Below the pieces are notes generated by a model, which did not search any database, was not told the origin of the DNA, and saw only the letters and a program-made list of their open reading frames with translations. A DNA stretch of 64,000 nt from Hoylesella shahii DSM 15611 = JCM 12083 (GTDB lineage Bacteria; Bacteroidota; Bacteroidia; Bacteroidales; Bacteroidaceae). Numbering within the stretch: position 1 is the first letter of the stretch; every line of letters starts with the position of its first letter. The stretch is taken from the NCBI RefSeq assembly GCF_000613445.1, contig NZ_BAIZ01000009.1, positions 1-64,000 on the forward strand, written 5' to 3'. Positions 30,237-40,767 of this stretch are shown one piece after another. The position numbers were made by a program, and so were the translations under genes.

Positions 30237-31442
30237 ATGAACAAGCAACAGCCGTCGCTCACCGAGCGTAAGTATCTTTTACCCTTTGTGCTTATCACCA
30301 CCCTGTTTTTTCTATGGGGCTTTGCTAGAGCCATACTTGATGTTTTGAACAAGCATTTTCAAAACGAACTCAATATATCGATAGCCCAATCGGCCTTTAT
30401 CCAGGTAACAACCTACTTGGGTTATTTCATCATGGCCATCCCCGCGGGGTTGTTTATCAATCGTTTTGGCTACCGTCGAGGGGTGGTATTTGGTCTGTTG
30501 CTCTTTGCGTTGGGGGCATTTCTCTTTGTTCCAGGTGCCTATCATAGCACGTTCGAGGTGTTTTTAGCGGCTTTATTTGTTCTTGGTTGCGGACTAACGT
30601 TTCTCGAAACGGCCGCCAATCCCTATGTCACCGAATTGGGTTCTGAACAAACGGCCACCAGTAGACTCAATCTCTCGCAATCGTTTAACGGCATGGGAAG
30701 CATCTTTGCCACCTTTAGTGTGGGGCTGTTTCTCTTTCGAGGCGACAGCGAAGGGGGCAATGTGGCCGTGCCTTACGTGGTGCTGGGCATTGTGGTGCTT
30801 ATTATTGCGCTGGTGTTTTCGCGTGTGCAATTGCCCGAAATACATCCCTCAGTCGGCGAAGAGCAGGAAGGTGGCGGGCTGCATAACCTTTTTTTGCTCT
30901 TTAAGAAACCCATGTTTGTGTTGGGTTTGGCCGCTCTTTTGGCTTACGAAGTGGCCGAAATATCCATTAATAGCTATTTCATCAACTTTGTAACTGGGCA
31001 AGGATGGATGACAGATAAAGTGGCTTCGATGGTGTTGACCGCTGCATTGGCCTTTTTTATGATAGGACGGTTTGGCGGAAGTTGGGTGATGCGCCGTGTT
31101 AGTGCTCAGCGTGTGTTGCTGGTTTGTGCAGTGGGCTGCGTGGTAAGTATGTGCATGGTGTTGCTCAATGCGGGCTCGTTGTCGTTGATAGGGTTGCTAG
31201 TCAACTATTTTTTCGAAGCCATTATGTTTCCCACCATCTTTTCTTTAGCCCTTAAAGATTTGGGCGTTCTCACCAAAAGTGCTTCATCAGTACTGATGAT
31301 GACACCCGTGGGTGGATGCGGTTTTTTGCTGATGGGTCTTATTGCCGATGGTGGCAACCCCGTGCTTCCCTTTGTTTTGCCTCTTGCAGGCTTTGCGGTG
31401 GTGCTAGCATATGCGTGGAAAGTGAATAGGGCAAGGAGATAG
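30237..31442 (+). CDS. MFS sugar permease, FucP/GluP family
   Basis: 401 residues with twelve predicted helices. It matches the FHS family of proton-linked permeases (L-fucose, glucose/galactose): LITTLFFLWGFARAILDVLNKHF, YLGYFIMAIPAGLFINRFGYRRG, and FLETAANPYVTELG. In fucose permeases the first motif carries residues for substrate and proton; here it reads GFARAILDVLN, slightly unlike the usual GFVTALNDVLN, so the sugar is uncertain. It stands alone with its own long leader; a terminator lies at 31601-31628. The BadF-type kinase is the nearest upstream gene, but the small-RNA terminator separates them. Confidence 0.88.
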   Translation: MNKQQPSLTERKYLLPFVLITTLFFLWGFARAILDVLNKHFQNELNISIAQSAFIQVTTYLGYFIMAIPAGLFINRFGYRRGVVFGLLLFALGAFLFVPGAYHSTFEVFLAALFVLGCGLTFLETAANPYVTELGSEQTATSRLNLSQSFNGMGSIFATFSVGLFLFRGDSEGGNVAVPYVVLGIVVLIIALVFSRVQLPEIHPSVGEEQEGGGLHNLFLLFKKPMFVLGLAALLAYEVAEISINSYFINFVTGQGWMTDKVASMVLTAALAFFMIGRFGGSWVMRRVSAQRVLLVCAVGCVVSMCMVLLNAGSLSLIGLLVNYFFEAIMFPTIFSLALKDLGVLTKSASSVLMMTPVGGCGFLLMGLIADGGNPVLPFVLPLAGFAVVLAYAWKVNRARR

Positions 31443-31600
31443 GTGATTGCTACTTCAAGGGAGAAAAGTTTAGCAATGGCTTCGAAGAATTCAAGTTTAG
31501 CAATGGCCACTTGAGTGTATAAGGTCTCGATGATTTTAAGCATACCAAGGCTATTTAGGCTATCTATGAGCAAGTTATAATCCCTAAAAGAACATAATAT

Positions 31601-31636
31601 AATCCCACTTATGCCTATAAGTGGGATTTTTTTTGT
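31601..31636 (+). terminator. Terminator after the sugar permease
   Basis: 12-bp perfect stem AATCCCACTTAT/ATAAGTGGGATT (31601-31612 and 31617-31628), 4-base loop, followed by a T-run. Confidence 0.85.
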
Positions 31637-31720
31637 AACTTTACCACACTATTCACCAACAACCCGGTAGTATGCCACAATAAAGGCAGCCGGCAAAACA
31701 CAAAAACAATCGTTCAAAGC

Positions 31721-33552
31721 ATGATCACTACATTAGTAATCCTCGCAATTTCGGTAACTATGTTTATAATTGGCCGCGTCCGCTCTGATGTGGTGGCAGT
31801 TTGTGCCATGGCTGCACTGCTTATTTTTGGCATCCTAACCCCAGCCGAAGCCCTTGCAGGCTTCTCTTCTACCGTTGTTATCATGATGGTGGGCCTGTTT
31901 GTGGTGGGCGGAGCCATATTCCAAACAGGCTTGGCCAAGGCAGCTAGTCATCGAATAATGGCGCTTGCAGGTGGAAACGACACGTTTATGTTTTTGTTAG
32001 TGATGTTTGCAACGGCCATCATTGGTGCCTTTGTGAGCAACACAGGTACAATTGCGCTGATGATGCCTGTGGTGGTTAGCGTGGCTACACAAAAGGGAAT
32101 GCACCCCGGGCGAATGCTTATGCCACTGGCTTTTGCTAGCAGTATGGGCGGTATGCTCACACTTATTGGTACACCCCCTAACCTTGTGATACAAGAAGCA
32201 TTGACACAGGCTGGCGAAACGCCACTTACCTTCTTCTCGTTTACTCCCGTGGGACTTATTATCGTGGTGATTGGCGTGCTGTTGATGTTACCCCTGTCGC
32301 GCATGTTCTTGGGAAAACGCAAACAAAAAGATGGCGATGCAGCCAATAAAGGTAAAACATTAGACCAGTTAGTGGAGGAATATAACCTCCAACATCAACT
32401 TAGAAGATACCACATCACACCGCAATCGCCTATCACAGGACAAACCCTGGCCGAACTAGACCTGCGCAACCGATTTGGCGTTAGCGTGATGGAGATAAGG
32501 CGAAAGGCTGCACGAAGTGGCCGATTTATTCGTAACGTGAAGCAAAGCATGCCCATGCCCGACAGTATGATGCAGGCTGAAGACATCATTTACATATCAG
32601 GAGACAACGAACAGATGGACCGCTTTGCCAAGGATATGAAGCTGGAACAGCTGGACGACACCGGAATTGACTTCTACGACTTGGGTATTGCCGAACTGGT
32701 GCTTATGCCAACCTCGCAACTTAATGGCGCAAGACTAAAAACTTCGGGACTAAGAGAACACTATAACGTGAATGTTCTGGGTATTAGACGTAGTCATAAC
32801 TACATCCTCAACGACCTCTCCGAAGAAAAATTGCATGCAGGAGACGTGTTGTTGGTGCAGGGCTCGTGGACCAATATCGGACAATTGGCAGGCGAAAACG
32901 AAGACTGGGTGGTGCTGGGACAGCCCAAAGAACAGGCTCAAAAGGTGATTCTTACTAATAAAGCTCCCATCGCTGGCGCTATCATGGTGTTGATGGTGGC
33001 CATGATGATGTTCGACTTCATACCCATTGCACCCGTTACGGCCGTTATCATTGCAGGACTTTTAATGGTGCTAACGGGGTGTTTTAGAAACGTGGAAGCA
33101 GCTTATAAAACCATCAATTGGGAAAGTGTAGTACTCATTGCAGCATGATGCCCATGTCTACCGCCCTTGAGAAAACAGGTGTGTCGGCGCAAATATCACA
33201 CACTTTGGTAAACTCGCTGGGAAGCATGAGCCCACTTGTGCTGCTCGCAGGTATATATATCACCACTTCGGTGATGACAATGTTTATCAGTAACACCGCA
33301 ACAGCCGTGCTAATGGCCCCCATAGCCCTGTCGGCCGCAAAGGAAATACACGCCAGTCCCTACGCATTCCTCTTTGCAGTGACCATCGCTGCCAGTATGT
33401 GTTTTATGTCGCCGTTCTCCACTCCGCCTAACGCACTGGTGATGAGAGCCGGACAATACACCTTTATGGACTATGTTAAGGTGGGCTTCCCCTTACAATT
33501 GGTCATCGGCGTGGTGATGGTTTTCCTACTCCCCATCATCTTCCCGGTATAA
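31721..33552 (+). CDS. SLC13/DASS-type anion carrier with two TrkA-C domains (one frameshift)
   Basis: 610 residues after repair. Architecture: N-terminal helices with the SNTGTIALMMPV and LTLIGTPPNLVI signatures, a soluble insert (about residues 205-400) holding two TrkA-C (RCK-C) modules, then the second helical half. At about 33143 one G is missing in VVLIAG|MMPMSTALEKTG. The restored half contains the paired SNTATAVLMAPIAL and FSTPPNALVM motifs. This family carries dicarboxylates or sulfate with sodium; TrkA-C containing members are often sulfate or unknown. Substrate not determinable here. It is a single gene between two terminators. Confidence 0.9.
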
Positions 33553-33667
33553 TAAAACTAACGTATGCAAATGTAAAGTAAAGCTGACAAAAAGTAAGTC
33601 AATAACTGATAAATGTCAAGTAATGTTGCATTTCGAAGGCGCAAGACAATAAAAACACAAACAACTC

Positions 33668-33698
33668 TTTGTGTTGACAAATTAAAACATTAAATTTG
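33668..33698 (+). promoter_or_regulatory. Promoter of fba
   Basis: TTTG (33668-33671), 19 bases, TAAATTTG (33691-33698): complete consensus match. Predicted start near 33705, leader about 45 bases. Confidence 0.8.
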
Positions 33699-33749
33699 CA
33701 TGTGTTTAAAAGAGTATCAGGAAATCCAACTTTATAATATAATAAAATT

Positions 33750-34759
33750 ATGGTAGATTACAAATCACTAGGCCTAGTAAACACTCGCGAGATGTTTAAA
33801 AAGGCTATCAATGGCGGATATGCAATTCCGGCATTCAACTTTAACAACATGGAACAGCTGCAAGCCATCATTAAGGCTGCTGCCGACCTCAAATCACCCG
33901 TAATCTTACAGGTATCGAAGGGCGCACGCAACTATGCTAACCCCACCCTTCTGCGTTATATGTCACAGGGCGCTGTTGAATACGCAAAAGAACTCGGTGT
34001 AAAACACCCCGAAATCGTTATCCACCTCGACCACGGAGATAGCTTCGAAACTTGCAAAAGCTGTATCGATGCTGGCTTCTCTTCTGTAATGATCGACGGT
34101 TCGTCACTTCCTTACGACGAAAACGTGGCTCTTACCAAGAAGGTTGTTGAGTATGCACACCAATTCGACGTAACTGTTGAAGGCGAACTCGGTGTTCTGG
34201 CTGGCGTTGAAGACGATGTTGTGGCTGCCGAATCGCACTACACCAAACCCGAAGAGGTTATCGACTTCGTTACGAAGACTGGCGTTGACTCGCTGGCTAT
34301 CTCTATCGGTACTTCGCATGGTGCATATAAGTTCACTCCCGAACAATGCACACGCGACCCCAAAACTGGCCGTCTTGTTCCTCCTCCCTTGGCTTTCGAC
34401 GTGCTCGATGCATCATGGAGAAACTCCCCGGATTCCCAATCGTACTCCACGGCTCGTCTTCAGTACCCCAAGAGTATGTTGATATGATTAACAAATACGG
34501 TGGCAAGTTGCCCGATGCTGTAGGTATCCCCGAAGAACAACTGCGTAAAGCATCGAAGAGCGCTGTTTGCAAGATCAACATCGACTCTGACTCGCGCTTG
34601 GCTTTCACCGCTGCCGTTCGTAAGGTATTTGCTGAACACCCCGCTGAATTCGACCCCCGCAAATACTGCGGACCTGCTCGCGACCTCATGACCGAACTCT
34701 ACAAGCACAAAATTAAGGAAGTTTTGGGTTCAGATAACAAGCTGGCTCAACTCGACTAA
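33750..34759 (+). CDS. fba: Class II fructose-1,6-bisphosphate aldolase (one frameshift)
   Basis: 336 residues once repaired. The zinc aldolase of glycolysis/gluconeogenesis splits fructose-1,6-bisphosphate. Seen: AIPAFNFNNMEQLQAII, HLDHGDSFETC (zinc-binding His and catalytic Asp region), SVMIDGSSLPYDEN, TVEGELGVLAGVED, SIGTSHGAYKF, then after the break IVLHGSSSVPQEYV and CKINIDSDSR. The frame breaks at about 34411 in VLDA|IMEKLPGFP, one base missing. Loss of this enzyme would be severe, so I read the break as sequence error. Strong promoter upstream, terminator downstream; single-gene unit. Confidence 0.95.
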
Positions 34760-34779
34760 TTTTTTAATAAGTCTTTTGA

Positions 34780-34815
34780 GGATGTGCTTCCGCAGTGGGA
34801 GCACATCCTTATTCT
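34780..34815 (+). terminator. Terminator of fba
   Basis: Stem GGATGTGCT/AGCACATCC (34780-34788 and 34800-34808) followed by TTATTCTTTT. Confidence 0.85.
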
Positions 34816-35106
34816 TTTATATAAACCAAACAATGCTGTGCCATTTGCTGCTAACAGCATTGCTGCTGATGGAAAACAGGTTGCTAACATCTACACGCGC
34901 CACCTTTATAATAAGGATAGGCGCTTATTTTTTTGCTTAAACGCCAACCTGAAGCCATACATCACAAACTCATCTCGTAAATATCAACTTTAATGGCCAA
35001 CTTATCTGCTTCCAAAAAAATAACTTATTGAACAAACAATTATTCTCCTAAAAAACGATGTGAATACAAAAATATTCTTTATTTTTGCAAAAAATACCAT
35101 GGAGAT
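34816..35106. other. Intergenic with promoter element for the thioredoxin-fold gene
   Basis: TATTTTTG at 35080-35087 is a full -7 match only 20 bases before the ATG at 35107; the -33 is not clear. The rest is featureless. Confidence 0.45.
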
Positions 35107-36234
35107 ATGGAGAGAATAATCATTACCCTGTTATGCACACTCAGCGTTTTTAACTCTATTGCCCAATCAAAGAAGGGATTTGTAATCACAAGTGACATAC
35201 CCGACCTGCCCGATGGCATTGAGGTGGAACTCGAAACTGCTGAAGGTTCAAACTACGATGAAGTGGCTAGAACCACTGTTAAGGATGGAAAATTCGAACT
35301 CGTGGGAAAACTTACGCATCCCACGCTCTGCACGTTGTCTACCAACAACTACAAGTTGTTGCTGGCAATGGAGTCGAAAGAGGAACCTACGTTTACTTTT
35401 ACACCCATCTTTGTGAGCAACACCGAGATGGTTGTTAAGGCTGATAAGTATAAATATCTTGCATCTAACTTGCCACTAAGTAGCCATCTAAAGGTTACAG
35501 GCGGAAGGGCGCAAGCTGATTTCAATGACTTTAACCAGCGAAAAAACGACTCGCTCACCTGGATGAAGAAGCATCCGCAATCGCCTTTGGCCATAAAAAT
35601 GGCCACCGAAATGGTGCAGAACAATCGCTCGCTTACTAAACGCCAGATACAAGACATGACGGCCACCATATTTGCGTGTCCTGAAGATTATCAAAGGGTA
35701 GTGGCTTATAGACGAGCTGTGACTATCGCTGAGGCTATGGCCGTGGGAGAGAAGCTGCAAGACGTGTCGATGTACACCGAAAAAAACAAAGGTACATCGC
35801 TGCTTGAGGCCATTCCTGCTGGCAAAGTGGCGTTCGTGGGCTTCTGGACTACCTGGCGAAAGACTAATCAAAAGCTCATTCCCGAACTTAAAAGGATGAT
35901 TGCCAAACACCCTGAAGTGTCGTTTCTCAATGTGGCCGATGATAAAGAAGATTATCTTTGGCAAAAATTCTTGGAGCGCGAACAACTATCGTGGCCTCAA
36001 TATCGACTCACAAAACGGGGGTTGAAGCACTTCACCGAGGCTTATGGCCAAGATGCAACGCCCTTCTTTGTGATGCTTGCACCCGACGGAACTATCGTTA
36101 GGGTGAGCAGCTACTTAGCCGATATGCATAAGTTGATGGATAAAACTGCTTCGCGAATGACCCGATTGTACGAACAGAAGCAGAAAAAGGCTGCTGAACA
36201 AAATCCTGAACGCAAATCCAAGAAAGGTAAATAA
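35107..36234 (+). CDS. Secreted DUF4369/thioredoxin-fold protein without catalytic cysteines
   Basis: 375 residues. Signal peptide to about residue 20 (IAQ cleavage), a DUF4369-like N-terminal beta domain (about 22-130), a helical middle and a thioredoxin-fold C-terminal domain (about 230-350). Bacteroidetes periplasmic TlpA-like proteins normally have FWATWCxPC; here it reads GFWTTWRKTNQK, with Arg 251 and Asn 254 in place of both cysteines. The cis-Pro segment ATPFFVM is kept. It therefore cannot do thiol-disulfide exchange at this site and may be a binding or chaperone protein. The C-terminus is very basic (KKAAEQNPERKSKKGK). A perfect 12-bp hairpin follows. Confidence 0.8.
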   Translation: MERIIITLLCTLSVFNSIAQSKKGFVITSDIPDLPDGIEVELETAEGSNYDEVARTTVKDGKFELVGKLTHPTLCTLSTNNYKLLLAMESKEEPTFTFTPIFVSNTEMVVKADKYKYLASNLPLSSHLKVTGGRAQADFNDFNQRKNDSLTWMKKHPQSPLAIKMATEMVQNNRSLTKRQIQDMTATIFACPEDYQRVVAYRRAVTIAEAMAVGEKLQDVSMYTEKNKGTSLLEAIPAGKVAFVGFWTTWRKTNQKLIPELKRMIAKHPEVSFLNVADDKEDYLWQKFLEREQLSWPQYRLTKRGLKHFTEAYGQDATPFFVMLAPDGTIVRVSSYLADMHKLMDKTASRMTRLYEQKQKKAAEQNPERKSKKGK

Positions 36235-36294
36235 ATTGCTTTGTGGCCTCACTCATGATGCGTTGACGCGTGGGAAAGGCAGTTTAAAATTATA

Positions 36295-36323
36295 CCCAAT
36301 GGTAAAAAAGGTTTACCATTGGG
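36295..36323 (+). terminator. Perfect hairpin after the thioredoxin-fold gene
   Basis: CCCAATGGTAAA/TTTACCATTGGG (36295-36306 and 36312-36323), 5-base loop. There is no clear T-run after it, so it may stabilise or weakly terminate the transcript. Imperfect repeats of a GCCTATTGGG-type motif fill 36320-36420. Confidence 0.55.
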
Positions 36324-36554
36324 CTATCATTGTTTGCTTGCTAGCCTATGTTTTTTGCCTATTGGGGCTGTCATTCTTTGCCTGTTGGCCTTTGCTTATG
36401 TGCCTATTGGGCTATGACGGTTTGCAAGTTGCATAATGATAATCTGCCACAAGTGCAAGAATCACTTGCTTAAGGGCAATTTGTATTTGCTGAACACGCC
36501 GTATGTTAACCATAGACGTGTAGGCCATATTGTCTTTTTAATTCAGTTTCACCC
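36324..36554. other. Intergenic between convergent genes
   Basis: Low-complexity repeats of ATTGGGCTAT...TTTGC up to about 36430, then nothing recognised. Confidence 0.4.
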
Positions 36555-38776
36555 TTATCTGTCTGTAGGTTTCTCACTCATTTCGAAGCTAATATTAGCC
36601 CCAGCGGTAAGCGTTTGGTGGGTTAACCAATGGCTTTTGTGGGGTGTTGCGTTAACCGTTAGGCCCTTAATATATCGCCATTGCGGATTGTTACTGGTGA
36701 TAACTGTGGTTTTGCCATTCTCTAGGTGCAATTTCACCTTCGCAAAGAGAGGCGAACCGATGGCGTATTCGTTGCTAGCAGGGCACACTGGATAGAAGCC
36801 CATAGCCGAGAAAACATACCATGCCGAGGTTTGGCCATTGTCTTCGTCGCCACAATAGCCGTCGGGTTGGGCGCTATAAAGTCTATCCATCACCTCGCGA
36901 ACCCAATATTGTGTCTTCCAAGCTGCGCCACTCCAATTATAAAGGTAGGGCATGTGCTGTATTGGTTGGTTGCCATGAGCGTAATTACCCATGTTCATAA
37001 TCTGCATTTCGCGTATCTCGTGTATCACTTGTCCGTAATAACTATCGTCGAACACTGGCGGAAGGGCAAAAACAGAGTCGAGCATGGCTGTGAAAACCTT
37101 ATTACCACCCATTAAAGCAATGAGAGCGTTGGGGTTATGAAACACCGACACGTGTAATGCCAGCCGTTTCCCTCGGTAAACACATCGCCCCACTTCAGCG
37201 GATTGTAGGGCGTTTGCCACTCACCGTTTTTCTTTCGTCCGCGCATCAGGTTAAATTCTTTACTGAAAAGGTTGCGATAGTTTTCTGCTCGACGTTCGTA
37301 CACTGCCCATTCTTTCTTGGGTTTGCCCAGTGCTTTGCCCAATTGAGCAATACACCAGTCGTCGTAAGCATACTCTAAGGTGCGCGCTGCACTCTCGTTA
37401 ATACCCACATCGCAAGGCACATAGCCCAATTTGTTGTAATATTGGTGACCTAAACGACCTGTAGAAGCCACCTGCGGGTGCACTGCTTTGGTGCCATTCT
37501 TAACAGCTTGCCAAAGTGTTTCGATGTCGTAACCGCGTATTCCTTTGATGTAAGCATCGGCAACCACCGAGGCAGAGTTGTTTCCCACCATGCAATTGCG
37601 ATGGCCTGGGCTTGCCCATTCGGGTAAAAAACCGCTCTCCTTGTAGGCATTAACCAGTCCTTCCTGCATCTCGCGCGCCATAGAAGGGTATATCAAGTTA
37701 ACCAGTGGGAACAAACTGCGGAACGTATCCCAAAACCCCGTGTCGGTAAACATTGTTCCTGGAAGCACCTTGCCGTTGTAGGGACTGTAATGAAGGGTAT
37801 CGCCTTTGGCCGAAATTTCGTAGAATTTGCGGGGGAAAAGCGTTGAGCGATACAGACAGGAATAGAAAGTGCGAAGGTTATCCACGTTGTTGTCTTCCAC
37901 GCTGATGCGTCCCAACACCTCGTTCCATCGTTGTCGGCCCTTTTGTAGCAGTGTTTCTAACGAGTGGTTGCCCAATTCGTTGAGGTTTTGCATGGCTTGC
38001 GCCTCGCTAATAAACGAAGATGCCACACGTGCATGCACCTGTTCGCCACGCTTACAACTAAAGGTGACGATGGCGCCAGCGTGGTTGGCCTGCACTTCTT
38101 GTTTGCCAGTGGGCAGCAAGTTGTTGTCATCGGCCAAACGCACTGCTGCAAAATCGCGGTCGAATACCACCACAAAATAGTTTTTAAAGTTATCGGGCAC
38201 GCCGCCACTGTTTTTTGTGGTGTAACCCACGATGGTGCGTTTGTCGGGCATTACCTTTACATACGAACCCTTGTCGAAAGCATCTACGATGACGTTTGCC
38301 GAGTCGGTCTTTGGGAATGTGAAGCGCAGCAGGCACGCACGCTCGGTAGGAGCAAGCTCGGCCGTAATGTCGTAATCGGCCAAGTACACCTTATAATGAT
38401 AGGGTTTGGCCGTTTCTGCCTTGTGCGAGAACCACGAGGCGCGCTCTTCCTCGTCAAAGACGGGTTTACCCGTTGTGGGCATGAGGGCGAATTGGCCGTA
38501 ATCGTTTATCCACGGACTGGGTTGGTGCGTTTGTTTCAGTCCTCTTATCTTGTTGGCCTGATAGCCATACGTCCACCCATCGCCCATTTTTCCTGTTTGG
38601 GGTGTCCAAAAGTTCATGCCCCAAGGCATTGCAATGGCGGGATAGGTGTTGCCTGTAGACAGTTGATAAGTGGACTGTGTGCCCACCAATGTGCTAACAT
38701 AATCAACGGGTTGGGTTTGAGCCATGCCCGCATTGGCAGCCCAAAAGGCAAGAATGATGAAACAAAACTTCTTCAT
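36555..38776 (-). CDS. GH92 alpha-mannosidase (one frameshift)
   Basis: 740 residues from ATG 38776 (signal peptide MKKFCFIILAFWAANAGMAQ). GH92 enzymes are calcium-dependent exo-alpha-mannosidases acting on host or yeast mannans, typically periplasmic or surface-exposed in Bacteroidetes. Family features: YVSTLVGTQSTYQLSTGNTYP, WGMNFWTP, TMFTDTGFWDTFRSLFPL, SGFLPEWASPGHRNCMVGNNSA, and after the break GYCGDEDNGQTSAWYVFSAMGFYPVCP. At about 37151 one base is missing (GNGWHYT|VSVFHNPNAL). The C-terminus ISFEMSEKPTDR is complete. It follows the serine hydrolase-SGNH gene with a strong hairpin between, so expression may be separate from the MurNAc cluster. Confidence 0.93.
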
Positions 38777-38791
38777 TGTGCTAAAAATGAT

Positions 38792-38842
38792 AATGCGTTG
38801 TAAACAGTTGGGCGCAAGAAGTCCCATTGTTTACAACGCATT
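38792..38842 (-). terminator. 15-bp perfect inverted repeat between the hydrolase fusion and GH92
   Basis: Arms AATGCGTTGTAAACA (38792-38806) and TGTTTACAACGCATT (38828-38842), 21-base loop. On the minus strand it follows the hydrolase stop by 50 bases and is trailed by ATCATTTTTAG, so termination is plausible. It also ends only 15 bases before the GH92 ATG, so it may instead act as an attenuator or operator. Confidence 0.6.
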
Positions 38843-38892
38843 TTTTGTTTAGATATTATATGCAGTGTGCCCGGATTAGGGAAATTACACTT

Positions 38893-40746
38893 TTATAGAT
38901 GCGGTTTGAGTTGCTTAACCCACACGTCGTAGCCAGCTTTGTTAAGGTGAAGACCGTCGGTAGTTAGGTCGGCTCGCATGATATTGGTACCAGGTTCGGC
39001 GAAATGTGGGAAGAGGTTGATGAAGGTTAATCCCCTTTCGCGTGCCAGCATCTCAAGGCGAGCATTGATTTGTGGAATCATATCGGTTTTGCCTTGCAGG
39101 CGTTTCCATCGTCCAGTGCTTTCGCGTATAGGCAAAAGGCTCTGCAGCACCAGTTTTGTTTTAGGCGATTGAGTGCGTATATGGTCAACCAGCAGGCGTA
39201 TGCTGTTCACGATACTATCAACAGAGAGGTCGTGACTAACATCGTTTACGCCGATGAGCAAGAATATTTTTGAGGGCTTATAGGGTGTAATCTGAAACAG
39301 GCGATCATCAACACCCATAACCACATCGCCACTAATACCACGGTTGCGCACGTTGGGTTTACCCAGTTTCTCGGCCCAGTTGCGTCCACCTTCGGTAAGA
39401 CTGTTGCCCAGCATCACAATATCGGTGGGGCGTATGGGCTCTTCGGCTGCAAAAACACGCATTCTGGCGTAATAGTTGGGTGGGTAAGGAGCTGTCTCAT
39501 TGGTGATGCTTGCAGCCACAGCGTTGGCCACTTGCGCGCGTAGACGTATCACATTAGAAGCGTCTACGGGGTGAACGCTGTTGCAAAGCAAAATAATAGA
39601 GACGTCGTTTACGGGGTCGATAACGATTGAAGTGCCCGTGTAACCCGTGTGTCCATAGGCCTCGTTGCTCAACAAGTCGCCTTTGTTAGAGGCATAAGCC
39701 GAATTAACGTCCCAGCCATAGGCACGCCCAAAGCTGTTAAAATGGGTGGGAACAGCACGCATGGCCTTTACCGTAAGCGGACTAAGGATGCGTTTACCGC
39801 CCCATTCGCCACCATTTTGCAGCATGGCACACAGTGTGGCCACATCTTCGGCCGAAGAGAACAAACCTGCATTGCCTGATACTCCACCGTTTAAAGAACA
39901 GGCAAGGGGGTCGTGCACCTGACCCAGTTTCACCATTCCATTGGCCAAACGCTCGGTAGGAGCAATAGGTGTGAGGTCTGCTTTTTCGCCATTCACTAGC
40001 CAACGTGCTTGTGCGGTGTTCGTAAGTTTGCCGTTTTTGTCGGCCGTGCAGGGCAAAAAATCGGTGTGTTTCATACCCAGAGGTATGAAAATATTGTTGG
40101 CGGCGAAGGTGCGGAGCGATTCTCCCGTGATGCGTTCAACAATGTTTTGTAGGGTGATATAGTTCAGACAGCTGTATTGCATGTCTGAGCGTGGCCTAAA
40201 ATTGCGCTTCACATGGGCAATGTGTGCCATCAGTTTGGCGGGGTTAGGCTTGCCGTTAGGTTCGGCCAACGAGCTTACTGGGGCGTAAGCAGGTAGTCCC
40301 GAGGTGTGTGTAAACAAGTCTTCTACACGTATCGTAACACTGTCTTTACCTTCGCCGTGCCAGTTTTCGAAACCTGGAATATAGGTGCTAACAGGGTCGG
40401 AGAGTCTGAGTAGTCCGCGTTCCACCAGCAACATGGCGGCAATAGCCGTAGCCATGGGTTTGGTACACGAAGCCATATCGAACACCGTTTGCGTGGTCAT
40501 GGGCAGCGTGTTGGGGTAAGTTTGTCTGTTGCCGTAGGCTTTAAGGTAGGCAATTTTGCCATGTCTCACCACGGCAAGCACAGCACCAGGAGTTCGATGG
40601 TCGCGAATGGCGCGCATAATCACCTCATCGGCAATGCTCAGTCGTGCCGAACTCATGCCCACTTCTTCGGGCGAAGCCGTGGGAACATTGTTAGCCGAGG
40701 CGTTAAGTGAGAAGGCACAGAGCACCATAAACAATAGTCTGAACAT
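38893..40746 (-). CDS. Serine beta-lactamase-like hydrolase fused to an SGNH hydrolase
   Basis: 617 residues. Signal peptide to about residue 18. Residues about 25-400 form a class C beta-lactamase/DD-peptidase-like domain with S93-x-x-K96 (MASCTKP), the second-motif region YSCLNYIT and a VEDLFTHTSGLP segment. Residues about 425-617 are an SGNH/GDSL domain: block I VMLGNSLTEGG, block III LLIGVND, and the catalytic DGLHLNKAGY near the end. The pair suggests cleavage of stem-peptide or ester bonds plus removal of acyl groups from wall fragments; this is inference from domain types. It starts 21 bp after murQ, as part of the MurNAc salvage cluster. Confidence 0.88.
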   Translation of the reverse strand: MFRLLFMVLCAFSLNASANNVPTASPEEVGMSSARLSIADEVIMRAIRDHRTPGAVLAVVRHGKIAYLKAYGNRQTYPNTLPMTTQTVFDMASCTKPMATAIAAMLLVERGLLRLSDPVSTYIPGFENWHGEGKDSVTIRVEDLFTHTSGLPAYAPVSSLAEPNGKPNPAKLMAHIAHVKRNFRPRSDMQYSCLNYITLQNIVERITGESLRTFAANNIFIPLGMKHTDFLPCTADKNGKLTNTAQARWLVNGEKADLTPIAPTERLANGMVKLGQVHDPLACSLNGGVSGNAGLFSSAEDVATLCAMLQNGGEWGGKRILSPLTVKAMRAVPTHFNSFGRAYGWDVNSAYASNKGDLLSNEAYGHTGYTGTSIVIDPVNDVSIILLCNSVHPVDASNVIRLRAQVANAVAASITNETAPYPPNYYARMRVFAAEEPIRPTDIVMLGNSLTEGGRNWAEKLGKPNVRNRGISGDVVMGVDDRLFQITPYKPSKIFLLIGVNDVSHDLSVDSIVNSIRLLVDHIRTQSPKTKLVLQSLLPIRESTGRWKRLQGKTDMIPQINARLEMLARERGLTFINLFPHFAEPGTNIMRADLTTDGLHLNKAGYDVWVKQLKPHL

Positions 40747-40767
40747 GGTTTGTATGCTTTAAGGGGT

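Noticed and set aside
36236-36436. 66-codon open frame after the thioredoxin-fold gene
   Set aside because: It runs through a hairpin and low-complexity repeats, and its Leu/Phe/Cys-rich product looks like translated repeat sequence.
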